This document shows positions 24,860-32,296 of a stretch of DNA of 41,400 nucleotides, piece after piece. The notes beneath the pieces were generated by a model. The model was not told the origin of the DNA and searched no databases. It saw only the letters and a list, made by a program, of their open reading frames with translations. Origin of the DNA: Ruminococcus sp. (GTDB taxonomy: Bacteria > Bacillota > Clostridia > Oscillospirales > Ruminococcaceae); the NCBI GenBank assembly GCA_017534835.1, contig JAFXVT010000053.1, forward strand, positions 1 through 41,400. The letters run 5' to 3'. Positions within the stretch are counted from its first letter, which is position 1, and every line of letters begins with the position of its first letter. The translations under genes were made by a program, and so were the position numbers.

Positions 24860-27178
24860 TCAGGCTTTGACTGTGTATTTTCTGCCTGCCTCGGTATTGA
24901 ATATGATAACGCCGTTCTCGATGCGCGAGCCGACATTTTCTCCGTCACACACAAGGCTTGCGACGCAGTTTGTGCGGAGTCTGCACTCGCCGCCGAGGTC
25001 GGAGGTGATGACAGCCGAGGTGAGCCTGTTATCGCGCCAGCTTATGTCAACGCCGAATCCGCCCTTCGCACGCAGACCTTTGACGCTTCCCTCGCGCCAT
25101 TCGTCCGGGAGCGCCGGAAGCAGTATTATCTCGCCGGAAACGCTCTGCAAGAGAGCCTCGGCAACAGCCGATACACCGCCGAAATTACCGTCTATCTGGA
25201 ACGGCGGATGTGTATCGAGAAGGTTGGGGTTCGTCGAATGGCAGAGCAGTCTTTTGAGGTTCTCGTATACCATTCTGCCGTCGTAGAGCCTTGCCCACAT
25301 ATTCGCTATCCACGCGCAGCTCCAGCCCGTATGTCCGCCGCCGTGGATAAGTCTGCGCACGAGAGTAGCTCTTGCAGCGTCCGCGAGCTTTGGAGTTTTC
25401 ACCGGTGTGATGAGGTCCGCCGGATGGAGCGCGAAGAGCTGCGAGATATGCCTGTGACCTATCTCGACCTCGTCATAATCGACTGCCCATTCTTTTATCT
25501 GACCGTATTTGCCTATCTCCGGCTTGGGAAGCCTTTCAAGGAGCTTTGCCAGTCTTTCGGCAAATTCGCTGTCTTTTCCGAGTATCTCAGCCGCCCTTAT
25601 CACATCGTTGAACAGGACTGTGATTATCTCCGAATCCATCGAAGGTCCGGCGCAGAGGCAGCCTCTTGTGCCGGTGGAGGTGAGATACGTATTCTCGGGC
25701 GAAACAGATGGACAGGTCACAAGTCTGCCCTCGCTGTCCTCGATGAGGAAATCCGCCATAAATTCGGCTGCGCCCTTGAGAATGTGGTATTTATCGGCAA
25801 GGAAATCCTTGTCGAGGGTGTATTCGTAATGCTCGAATATGTGGAGTGCGAGCCACGCGCCGCCGGTCGGCCATATCGTCGCCGGCATCCAGAGGTCCTG
25901 CGGAGCGCAGTCGCCCCATATATCGGTATTGTGGTGGCAGACGAAGCCGTTTTCGATGCCGTACATCTCCTTCGCAACGGTCTTTCCGTTCTCGCAGACG
26001 CGCTCAAGAAGGTCGAACAGCGGAAGGTGGCATTCCGAGAGATTGCAGCTCTCTGCGCACCAGTAATTCATCTCGGTGTTTATATTTATAGTGTACTTGC
26101 TGCCCCACGCCGGCCACATATCCTGATTCCATATCCCCTGAAGGTTCATCGGCTGAGTGCCTGGACGGCTCGCGGAGATCATCAGGTATCTGCCGTAGTT
26201 GAAGTACAGCTCGATGAGCTTGTTGTCGTGGATAAGGCGCTCGCAGTCGGTCGTGTCGAGCTCGTCGCCCTTTAGACGTGAGATGCGCTCATCGGTCGCA
26301 AAACGTTCGAGATTTTCGCCGCTGTTGTCATTCAGTGTCAGCTCGACCCTGTCGAAGAGCTCGCGGTAATCGCTGACGTGGCGGAAATACAGCTCGTCAA
26401 ATCCGCACTGAAGAGCCATTTCAGCATCGACCTCGGCGGATTCTGTGTAGTCCTCGGTGTAGAAGCTCGTGCGTGCGGAGAGCACTATCATCACAGAATC
26501 GGCATTCTTCACGGTTATCTTTCCGCCGACTGTGCGTATCTCGCCGCCCACAGCCTTTGCTCCGAGACAGGCAGCAAAGAAAATACCGTCGCGGCTGCCT
26601 GTGCCGCCGGTATAGAGTATCATATTCCTGCCGCAGGGACGGTTGTCGTCGTAGTAGTCGTCTCTGCCGTCGATAGAACATTCAAGGCTGACGCTTCCGG
26701 GCGTATCAGCGTGAACATCTATGACGAGCACATCATCGGGCGCAGAGCAGAAAACGCTCCTGCTGTAGCCGATACCACCGGCGTTGAAGCTGACGTGCGA
26801 TATAGCAGACGCAAGGTCAAGACTGCGTGAGTAGTCCTTCACCTTGCCGCTGACGAATGTGTGGATACTGAGGTTCCCGAGCGGCATATAATGCCGCATA
26901 TTCGGCGTAACGCCCTGAAGCTTCTCGAACGCTGTCTTCTCCGCGGCGGGAATGTCTCCGCTGAGAATGAGACTGCGCACCTCTGCAAGCCCTTCCTTAG
27001 CGTCCGGATTCACACGGTGGCGCAGTCCGCCGGACCATATCGAATCCTCGTTCAGCTGTATGAGCTCATTTTCGGCTCTTCCGTATATCATTCCGCCGAT
27101 CCGTCCGTTTCCGACGGGCAGAGCACTGTTGAAGTCCTCAGCCGGCTGCTTGTAGCTCAGTATCGTTTCTGTTGCCAT
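24860..27178 (-). CDS. GH95 alpha-L-fucosidase (or alpha-L-galactosidase), 772 aa
   Basis: The gene starts with a TAGGAGC site. The N-terminal domain begins YKQPAEDFNSALPVGNGRIG, with NEDSIWSGG, the GH95 hallmark. The (alpha/alpha)6 barrel contains GIWNQDMWPAWGSKYTININ and EMNYWCAES with N365 and N367, SPEN with E495, and QIDGNFG with D663, matching the Asn-Asn-Glu-Asp set of GH95 inverting enzymes. No signal peptide is seen, so it acts inside the cell on imported oligosaccharides. It is first in the operon with the GH26 gene and behind the shared promoter/leader cassette. Substrate might be fucosylated or L-galactosylated plant side chains; that is inference. Confidence 0.93.
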   Translation of the reverse strand: MATETILSYKQPAEDFNSALPVGNGRIGGMIYGRAENELIQLNEDSIWSGGLRHRVNPDAKEGLAEVRSLILSGDIPAAEKTAFEKLQGVTPNMRHYMPLGNLSIHTFVSGKVKDYSRSLDLASAISHVSFNAGGIGYSRSVFCSAPDDVLVIDVHADTPGSVSLECSIDGRDDYYDDNRPCGRNMILYTGGTGSRDGIFFAACLGAKAVGGEIRTVGGKITVKNADSVMIVLSARTSFYTEDYTESAEVDAEMALQCGFDELYFRHVSDYRELFDRVELTLNDNSGENLERFATDERISRLKGDELDTTDCERLIHDNKLIELYFNYGRYLMISASRPGTQPMNLQGIWNQDMWPAWGSKYTININTEMNYWCAESCNLSECHLPLFDLLERVCENGKTVAKEMYGIENGFVCHHNTDIWGDCAPQDLWMPATIWPTGGAWLALHIFEHYEYTLDKDFLADKYHILKGAAEFMADFLIEDSEGRLVTCPSVSPENTYLTSTGTRGCLCAGPSMDSEIITVLFNDVIRAAEILGKDSEFAERLAKLLERLPKPEIGKYGQIKEWAVDYDEVEIGHRHISQLFALHPADLITPVKTPKLADAARATLVRRLIHGGGHTGWSCAWIANMWARLYDGRMVYENLKRLLCHSTNPNLLDTHPPFQIDGNFGGVSAVAEALLQSVSGEIILLPALPDEWREGSVKGLRAKGGFGVDISWRDNRLTSAVITSDLGGECRLRTNCVASLVCDGENVGSRIENGVIIFNTEAGRKYTVKA

Positions 27179-27226
27179 AAAAGCTCCTATCTGATCATCT
27201 GATTTTTACGTATAATTTAATTAATG

Positions 27227-27298
27227 TCGGGGCAATGACCGCCGTCCGGCGTTTATTGCGAACACATTAATTATAACACAATCAGTCAAAAATAGCAA
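27227..27298 (-). promoter_or_regulatory. promoter plus hairpin leader of the GH95-GH26 operon
   Basis: On the minus strand TTGCTA (27293-27298) and TATAAT (27270-27275) are 17 apart. The following 5' leader (27227-27269) folds into a 12-bp hairpin with two mismatches (27232-27243 with 27248-27259). The 49 bases 27227-27275 match 37270-37318 at 38 positions without gaps, in the same relation to a -10 box. Confidence 0.7.
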
Positions 27299-27331
27299 CT
27301 GTTATCCGTTTCCGCCGCCGATACGCGAAAA

Positions 27332-27369
27332 ACAGCCGGAAACGAGCATTCTCAGCTGTTCCCGGCTGT
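27332..27369 (-). terminator. terminator of deoD
   Basis: ACAGCCGG (27332-27339) pairs with CCGGCTGT (27362-27369), followed on the minus strand by TTTTTC. It lies just past the deoD stop. Confidence 0.8.
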
Positions 27370-27375
27370 CAGTTC

Positions 27376-28083
27376 TTACAATGTTACAGCGGCTTCAAGG
27401 GCAATTTCCATCATATCGCGGAATGATAACTGACGCTCCTCGGCAGACGTAGAAAGTCCGCGGAGAGGGCAGTCGGAAACTGTAGTGATGCAGAGCGCAT
27501 TCCTTCCGGCGCGTGCAGCGTTCATATACAGCGCCGCGGACTCCATCTCAACGGCAAGAACTCCCATTTTCTGCCAGTCAGCGGTGCTGTTCGAGTCATC
27601 ATAGAATTTGTCGCTCGAGAAGATGTTCCCGACGTGGAAACGGCTTCCCTTTGCCTCGGCAGCCTTTACTGCGGCTGAGAGGAGCTTCCACGAAGCTGTG
27701 GGAGCGTATGTACCGGGAAGAGAGAACTGTGAGCCGTAGTTGGAATCGGTGCTCGCACTCATAGCGATAACAACGTCGCGAAGCTCTACATTGTCCGCAA
27801 TAGCACCTGATGTGCCCACGCGAATGATGTTTTCAACATCGTACTCGTTGAAAAGCTCCCACGAATAGATCCCGATAGACGGCATACCCATACCGCTTCC
27901 CTGCACGGAAATGCGGACGCCTTTATAAGTACCGGTATATCCGAGCATACCGCGCACCTCGTTGTAGCAGACGGGGTCGGTAAGGTAGTTTTCGGCGATG
28001 AACTTTGCTCTCAGCGGATCACCGGGCATAAGGACAGTTTTTGCGATGTCGCCTTTGTTGGCGCTGTTGTGGGGTGTTGGCAT
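27376..28083 (-). CDS. deoD: purine nucleoside phosphorylase, 235 aa
   Basis: ATG 28083 has an AAAGGAGGAA site. The start MPTPHNSANKGDIAKTVLMPGDPLRAKFIA is the DeoD (PNP type II, hexameric) signature with the phosphate-binding GDP and Arg. Further marks are VQGSGMGMPSIGIY, RVGTSGAI, and the ribose-site VEMESAALY. The catalytic aspartate lies in TVSDCPLRG, where family members usually have TVSDH; the Cys substitution is mild. Product converts purine nucleosides and phosphate to base and ribose 1-phosphate in the cytoplasm. It is the second gene after the flippase, 13 bases apart. Confidence 0.95.
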   Translation of the reverse strand: MPTPHNSANKGDIAKTVLMPGDPLRAKFIAENYLTDPVCYNEVRGMLGYTGTYKGVRISVQGSGMGMPSIGIYSWELFNEYDVENIIRVGTSGAIADNVELRDVVIAMSASTDSNYGSQFSLPGTYAPTASWKLLSAAVKAAEAKGSRFHVGNIFSSDKFYDDSNSTADWQKMGVLAVEMESAALYMNAARAGRNALCITTVSDCPLRGLSTSAEERQLSFRDMMEIALEAAVTL

Positions 28084-28096
28084 AGATATTCCTCCT

Positions 28097-29527
28097 TTAT
28101 TGTCTTCTCAGCAGCTTTTTTACTGTGAGGAGCAGTGCGTTGAAATTGAGACCTGTCACGACGATGAACAGTGCGATAAGGCACGGTATCCACAGCTTCG
28201 GAGCTGCGATGATGACCCACGCCATAATGAAGAGCAGCGTCGTATTGATAAGCGACCTTATCATATTGAATCTGAACGGAACATAGTACCGCGCGTCGAT
28301 TATCCTTACCCAGAAGCAGACGTAATAGCTCAGGAAGGTCGCGATAGATGCGCCCTGTATGCCCCATTCGGGAATGAGCGCGATATTCAGCACGATGTTG
28401 ACCGAGCAGGCAACAAGTGCGGTCCAGAAGCTGTTGCGCGTATGCTTTGTAGCGGAATAGATACTGCCGAGGAACTGGTTGAGCGACATAAACAGCACCG
28501 CTGAAACGAGTATCGGTGTATAGAGGTAAACATCGGCGTATTCCTTGTAATTCTCTGAGACGACGAAAAATCCGGTAAGCGGCTTGATTATCAGAAGCAG
28601 ACCTGCCGCCGCAATGAAGAGCATAGCCTCGTATGCATTGTAGACCTTCTCATAGAATTCGCTTCTGTCTGCGGATTCGTTCTCGGTTATCGCGGACATA
28701 TTCCACGCCTGAAAGAAAATGGTCGAGACCATTGAGATAAGGTTCGGGATACGGTTCGCATAGCCGTATATCGCAACGGAGGTCTCTCCGAGCTCGACGC
28801 GGTCGCTCTTCATATTCCGTATGAACATACGGTCGGAAAGGCTCGTTATCGTCCACATAACGATGGTCGGGATAAGCGGAGCGGCGTATTTCATCATCTC
28901 TTTTGCGAGATCACGGTCAAAATACTGCGGACGTGCGAATTTTCCGAGGTCAGCGATGACGAACAGGAACACCGCCGAAAGCAGGTCTGAGAGTATCACC
29001 GCGAGCATAAAGCCTGCGACGCCCCACTTGAAAACCGCTATGAACAGCAGATTGAACAGGAACAGCGTCAGTGTGGCGAGTATACCGTCGAGTGAGAACA
29101 GCTTTACCATATCGCGCGACCGGACAAATTGCTGACAAAGCATTCTCAGCGACGAGGTAGTGACGTAGATTATCAGGAGTATCGTATATCCGCGCACATA
29201 GCTCATAGCCGGCAAAAGGCTCAGAACAGGCACAAACACCGCCATAAGCAGCATACCTGCGAGCGTTATCAGCCCCGAGGTCGTGAAGACCTTGCGCTTG
29301 TCATAGTTCTTGTCAAGACCGAAGCGGATTAGATATTCCTGCAAAGCAAATGTGAATATCGGCTGAAGGAAAAGGGCTGTCGGCTCAAGGAGCTCCTTGA
29401 TACCCGAGCTTGTGGGGTCGAGGTGCTTTGAGTAGAGCCTTGTCAGAAGGATAACGAGTATCTTCGAGCCGAAGCTTCCGACAGCGAAGACACCCGTATT
29501 CATCACGAGCTTTTTATATTTATTCAT
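28097..29527 (-). CDS. polysaccharide/lipid-linked sugar flippase, MOP superfamily, 476 aa
   Basis: ATG 29527 follows GTGGAG; the frame is open upstream to 29602 but no ribosome site is there and the extra peptide is non-conserved. The protein has about 12-14 hydrophobic helices. Its start (NKYKKLVMNTGVFAVGSFGS) and the run YAAPLIPTIVMWTITSLSDR are typical of the PST/Wzx-like group of the MOP superfamily, which flip undecaprenyl-linked sugar units across the membrane. MurJ lacks this start, so Wzx-type is preferred. It could serve the polysaccharide made by the 1-4823 operon, but distance makes that unproven. It shares a promoter with deoD. Confidence 0.88.
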   Translation of the reverse strand: MNKYKKLVMNTGVFAVGSFGSKILVILLTRLYSKHLDPTSSGIKELLEPTALFLQPIFTFALQEYLIRFGLDKNYDKRKVFTTSGLITLAGMLLMAVFVPVLSLLPAMSYVRGYTILLIIYVTTSSLRMLCQQFVRSRDMVKLFSLDGILATLTLFLFNLLFIAVFKWGVAGFMLAVILSDLLSAVFLFVIADLGKFARPQYFDRDLAKEMMKYAAPLIPTIVMWTITSLSDRMFIRNMKSDRVELGETSVAIYGYANRIPNLISMVSTIFFQAWNMSAITENESADRSEFYEKVYNAYEAMLFIAAAGLLLIIKPLTGFFVVSENYKEYADVYLYTPILVSAVLFMSLNQFLGSIYSATKHTRNSFWTALVACSVNIVLNIALIPEWGIQGASIATFLSYYVCFWVRIIDARYYVPFRFNMIRSLINTTLLFIMAWVIIAAPKLWIPCLIALFIVVTGLNFNALLLTVKKLLRRQ

Positions 29528-29560
29528 TGAGTACACTCCACAGTTTTTTTCATAGGATAT

Positions 29561-29589
29561 ATTATACCACGAAGCGGAAGAAATAGCAA
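29561..29589 (-). promoter_or_regulatory. promoter of the flippase-deoD operon
   Basis: Minus strand TTGCTA (29584-29589), 17-base spacer, TATAAT (29561-29566). Confidence 0.8.
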
Positions 29590-29611
29590 GATATGACAGC
29601 AAAATTCACTC

Positions 29612-29640
29612 TTGACAGGGTTATTGGATTGTGCTATAAT
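29612..29640 (+). promoter_or_regulatory. promoter of tRNA-Ala
   Basis: TTGACA (29612-29617), 17 bases, TATAAT (29635-29640): full consensus, 13 bases before the tRNA. Confidence 0.95.
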
Positions 29641-29653
29641 ATTTCACAGATAC

Positions 29654-29729
29654 GGGCTTGTAGCTCAGTTGGGAGAGCGCTGCGTTCGCAACGCAGAGGT
29701 CGAGGGTTCGATCCCCTTCAAGTCCACCA
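29654..29729 (+). tRNA. tRNA-Ala, anticodon CGC
   Basis: The 76 bases fold into a full cloverleaf: acceptor GGGCTTG/CAAGTCC with G3-U70, the alanine identity pair; D arm GCTC/GAGC; anticodon stem CTGCG/CGCAG with loop TTCGCAA giving anticodon CGC for GCG codons; T loop TTCGATC; CCA encoded at 29727-29729. It is a single gene with its own consensus promoter. Confidence 0.97.
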
Positions 29730-29754
29730 GCGCCGAGCGGGCGCACGCTGTTTC

Positions 29755-29783
29755 GCGGTTCAGTTGTTCTGAGCCGCTTTTTT
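29755..29783 (+). terminator. terminator 1 of the array
   Basis: Nine-base stem (29755-29763 with 29769-29777) then TTTTTT. This would end the tRNA-Ala transcript. Confidence 0.9.
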
Positions 29784-29852
29784 GTTGCCGCGTATGCGGC
29801 TTTTTCCGTATCTGAAGCTTTTTCATTGAGGCGTGTCGCCGCAGCCGGTATC

Positions 29853-29882
29853 GCGGTTCAGCTGTTCTGAGCCGCTTTTTTT
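29853..29882 (+). terminator. terminator 2 of the array
   Basis: Stem 29853-29861 with 29867-29875, then seven T. Confidence 0.85.
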
Positions 29883-29951
29883 GTTGCCGCGTATGTTACT
29901 GTTTTCGGATTTGCAGGCTTCGTATTGTAACGAGCAGGCGCACGCTGTTTC

Positions 29952-29980
29952 GCGGTTCAGCTGTTCTGAGCCGCTTTTTT
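29952..29980 (+). terminator. terminator 3 of the array
   Basis: Stem 29952-29960 with 29966-29974, then six T. Confidence 0.85.
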
Positions 29981-30049
29981 ATTGCCGCGTATGCGGCTTT
30001 TTCCGTATCTGAATCTTTTTCATTGCGGCGTGTCGCCGCAGCCAGTATC

Positions 30050-30078
30050 GCGGTTCAGTTGTTCTGAGCCGCTTTTTT
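30050..30078 (+). terminator. terminator 4 of the array
   Basis: Stem 30050-30058 with 30064-30072, then six T. Confidence 0.85.
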
Positions 30079-30147
30079 ATTGCCGCGTATGCGGCTTTTT
30101 CCGTATCTGAAGCTTTTTCATTGCGGTGAGCGGGCGCACGCTGTTTC

Positions 30148-30177
30148 GCAGTTCAGTTGTTCTGAGCCGCTTTTTTT
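30148..30177 (+). terminator. terminator 5 of the array
   Basis: Stem 30148-30156 with 30162-30170 and one A-C mismatch (GCAGTTCAG in the left arm), then seven T. Confidence 0.8.
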
Positions 30178-30216
30178 CCGCTTATCTGAAATATTTCCGT
30201 GGAAATTTCGAGTTCA

Positions 30217-30987
30217 TCAAGGGATAATGAGCTCATATGTGTCATTGTCGGAATAGTGCCACCATTCGCCCCAATAGCCGTAAAAGCCGTTCCTGACCAT
30301 AATATCCTCGAGCATACGTGAATTCTCTGCCGCCTCCTCGGAAACATCGCTGTAGTCCCTGTCCGCTATCGCCGAAAATTCGTCAAAATCCGACGGCAGC
30401 TCCACCTTGCTCCCGTCTGTATATACGATGCCGAGATCTATCGTATTGCCCCTGCTGTGGCTGGTGATACCGTTTCGGGGGTCAGCGACGAAGGTCGGGT
30501 CGGGGCAGACCTCCCAGAGCTTTTCCTGAGCCTCGTGCGGACGATACGGGTCCCATATTATTATGGAGAAGCCGCGCTCGCGGAGCTCGTCCTGCACCTT
30601 CATCAGCTTTTTCACGGTGCCGTAGCAGAGATATGCTTCGCCGCTGTCGTATATGACCTTCCCGGTGAAGTTATTCGTCGTTGCATAGCGGAGGTCAGCA
30701 ACGGCATCGGGGATATAGTCGAGCACGCGCACGAGCTCACCATCGGGAATATCTCTCTCCGTTGGCGGAGCTGTTTCCGGCTCGGTTTCAGTCTCTGTCG
30801 CCGGTTCAGTCCCGGATTCGGTCTCCGGCTCTGTTTCGGTCTCAGGTTCGGTCTCCGGCTCGGTCTTCTCCGTCGGAGTTTCAGCCGCAGCCGGCGCAGG
30901 TACGATGACCTGCTCCTCCTCTGTATTTCCGCATCCGGCAAGCAGGACTGCCGCCGCAGCGCAAAGCAATATCACCTTTTTGTCCAT
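30217..30987 (-). CDS. VanX-like M15 D,D-dipeptidase lipoprotein, 256 aa
   Basis: ATG 30987 with GGAG is chosen; the upstream extension covers the promoter. Residues 1-19 are a lipoprotein signal (LLAGC, lipid on C19), followed by a Glu/Thr/Pro linker (about 36-78). The catalytic domain shows WDPYRP (R149), SHSRGNTIDLGI with zinc ligands H177 and D184, and GEWWH with E241 and zinc ligand H244: the full VanX/DdpX set of M15D peptidases that cleave D-Ala-D-Ala. Being lipid-anchored outside the cell, it likely trims peptidoglycan stem peptides or released dipeptide. No VanH or VanA gene is nearby, so a resistance cassette is not supported. Confidence 0.88.
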   Translation of the reverse strand: MDKKVILLCAAAAVLLAGCGNTEEEQVIVPAPAAAETPTEKTEPETEPETETEPETESGTEPATETETEPETAPPTERDIPDGELVRVLDYIPDAVADLRYATTNNFTGKVIYDSGEAYLCYGTVKKLMKVQDELRERGFSIIIWDPYRPHEAQEKLWEVCPDPTFVADPRNGITSHSRGNTIDLGIVYTDGSKVELPSDFDEFSAIADRDYSDVSEEAAENSRMLEDIMVRNGFYGYWGEWWHYSDNDTYELIIP

Positions 30988-31018
30988 ATCTATCAGCTCC
31001 ATTTCGTCTGTTGATATG

Positions 31019-31047
31019 ATTATAACACCTGCGGCAGGATTTTTCAA
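31019..31047 (-). promoter_or_regulatory. promoter of the VanX-like gene
   Basis: Minus strand TTGAAA (31042-31047), 17 bases, TATAAT (31019-31024). It is back to back with the plus-strand promoter at 31077. Confidence 0.8.
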
Positions 31048-31076
31048 CCGTTTTAAGCGGCAATTCCGCAAAAAGC

Positions 31077-31106
31077 TTGACAATACATATATAATAGTGG
31101 TACAAT
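31077..31106 (+). promoter_or_regulatory. promoter of the GT2-GtrA/YfhO operon
   Basis: TTGACA (31077-31082), 18 bases, TACAAT (31101-31106). The leader carries an 8-bp hairpin (31139-31146 with 31151-31158, one G-T pair). Confidence 0.8.
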
Positions 31107-31190
31107 GATAACGTATCGTTTCAACACGGTACACTTATGCTCTGTGAGGTCACAGGGCAAGTCTTACAGATAGAAACGGAGTAATAGAAA

Positions 31191-32276
31191 ATGGGTATCA
31201 GCGTTGTTTTGCTGGCTTACAAGGAAGCAGAGAACCTTGCGTTCCTCCTGCCTAAGATAAAGGAGATGCTCGACAGTCTCCCCGAACCTTATGAGATACT
31301 GGTCATAGACACAAAGGAACCTCTCGATAATACATCTGAGGTCTGCGAAAAATTCGGTGCAAGATATATAAATCAGGAGTTCCCCGGCTTCGGCGGAGCC
31401 TTCAGAACGGGTATAAAGTACGCGGAAATGGACAAGTTCCTCATCCTCGACAGCGACGGCTCGCACGACCCGAAATATATCCCGGCGATATACAAGAAGT
31501 TCACCGAGGAGAACTGCGACCTCGTCATCGGCTCACGCTACACTGAGGGCGGCGAGACCAACGATGCAAAATCTTCCATCATTATGTCGCATATCCTCAA
31601 CACCTTCTTCCGCATCTGCCTCGGCATAAAGGCAAAGGACATCTCCACCGACTACCGCCTCTACCGCACCGAGCAGATAAAGAACGTCAAGCTTGAAAAC
31701 GTCAACTATGATGTTCTTCAGGAGGTCCTCCTGAGAATGAAGCAGAACAAGCCCGACCTCAGGATAGGCGAGGTGCCTATCTCCTTCCAGAAGCGCATCT
31801 ACGGCGAATCCAAGCGCCGCCTGATACCCTTCATCATCGGATATATGAAGTCGCTCATACGCTTCACCTTCATCAGATACCCCATTCTCAGAAATATCCT
31901 TCTCTACGGTGTTTTCGGCGGACTCGCATTCGTGCTCGACTATGCGCTCTCGCTCACGCTCACCAAGACAGTTATGAAGGACGCTCCCGAGATAGCGAGC
32001 ATAATCGGCAACGTTGCCGGATTCATCTTCACCTTCCTAACGAACACCTTCTGGAATTTCAAGGTCAAGGGCAAATTCGCGCTCCGCGCCGCTTCCTACG
32101 GCGGTATCACGCTGTTCGGAATGGGCGTTTCGACCCTGTGCATACACCTGCTGAAATCGGCAATGCCGTTCGCTCTTCTGAAGCTGCTCGTGCTGATATT
32201 CGTATCGGCGATACAGTTCGTGCTCAACAAGCTCATTACGTATAACGAGAAGATAATCAAAAGCGACAACAAATAA
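31191..32276 (+). CDS. polyprenyl-phosphate glycosyltransferase GT2 fused to GtrA-like membrane domain, 361 aa
   Basis: Residues 1 to about 225 form a GT2 fold of the DPM1/GtrB kind: VVLLAYKEAENLAFLLPKI, LILDSDGSHDP (DXD at 87-89), VIGSRYTEGG, and the DISTDYRLYRT acceptor motif. Residues about 232-350 hold four membrane helices of the GtrA family (LLYGVFGGLAFVLDYALSLT, FIFTFLTNTFWNF). GT2 enzymes load a sugar on undecaprenyl phosphate at the inner face, and GtrA proteins move it outside. This one chain thus covers two steps. The YfhO-type gene 20 bases downstream could perform the third. The sugar is unknown. Confidence 0.92.
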   Translation: MGISVVLLAYKEAENLAFLLPKIKEMLDSLPEPYEILVIDTKEPLDNTSEVCEKFGARYINQEFPGFGGAFRTGIKYAEMDKFLILDSDGSHDPKYIPAIYKKFTEENCDLVIGSRYTEGGETNDAKSSIIMSHILNTFFRICLGIKAKDISTDYRLYRTEQIKNVKLENVNYDVLQEVLLRMKQNKPDLRIGEVPISFQKRIYGESKRRLIPFIIGYMKSLIRFTFIRYPILRNILLYGVFGGLAFVLDYALSLTLTKTVMKDAPEIASIIGNVAGFIFTFLTNTFWNFKVKGKFALRAASYGGITLFGMGVSTLCIHLLKSAMPFALLKLLVLIFVSAIQFVLNKLITYNEKIIKSDNK

Positions 32277-32296
32277 AAGAAAGGAAGGGAACGCTC

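Larger units (their letters stand above)
29730..30177 (+). repeat. tandem array of five terminator-bearing repeats behind tRNA-Ala
   Basis: This 450-base stretch has no gene. It is built from units of about 98 bases in two alternating kinds. One begins near GCGCACGCTGTTTCGC (29741, 29938, 30134), the other near GCGTGTCGCC (29831, 30028), giving a 197-base higher period. Every unit contains the hairpin GCGGTTCAG-loop-CTGAGCCGC followed by six or seven T. Three units also carry GCCGC-GTAT-GCGGC followed by five T (29787-29800, 29984-29997, 30082-30095). The T tracts point to transcription on the plus strand, that of the tRNA. No promoter is seen inside the units. Confidence 0.92.

Noticed and set aside
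24839-26275. Plus-strand open frame (478 codons) inside the GH95 gene
   Set aside because: GH95 motifs are unmistakable on the minus strand; the other strand shows no domain pattern.
29654-29729. Integration site of a genomic island at the tRNA
   Set aside because: I saw no direct repeat of the tRNA 3' end, no integrase and no mobility genes in the window.
29612-29815. Short open frame over tRNA-Ala
   Set aside because: It reads through the tRNA cloverleaf and begins inside its promoter.
29730-30177. CRISPR array
   Set aside because: Repeats are about 98 bases, contain terminators with T tracts and are not separated by unique spacers; no cas genes are present.
30188-30209. Hairpin GAAATATTTCC/GGAAATTTC downstream of the VanX-like gene
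   Set aside because: It is AT-rich with a bulge and no T tract on the minus strand, so not a convincing terminator.
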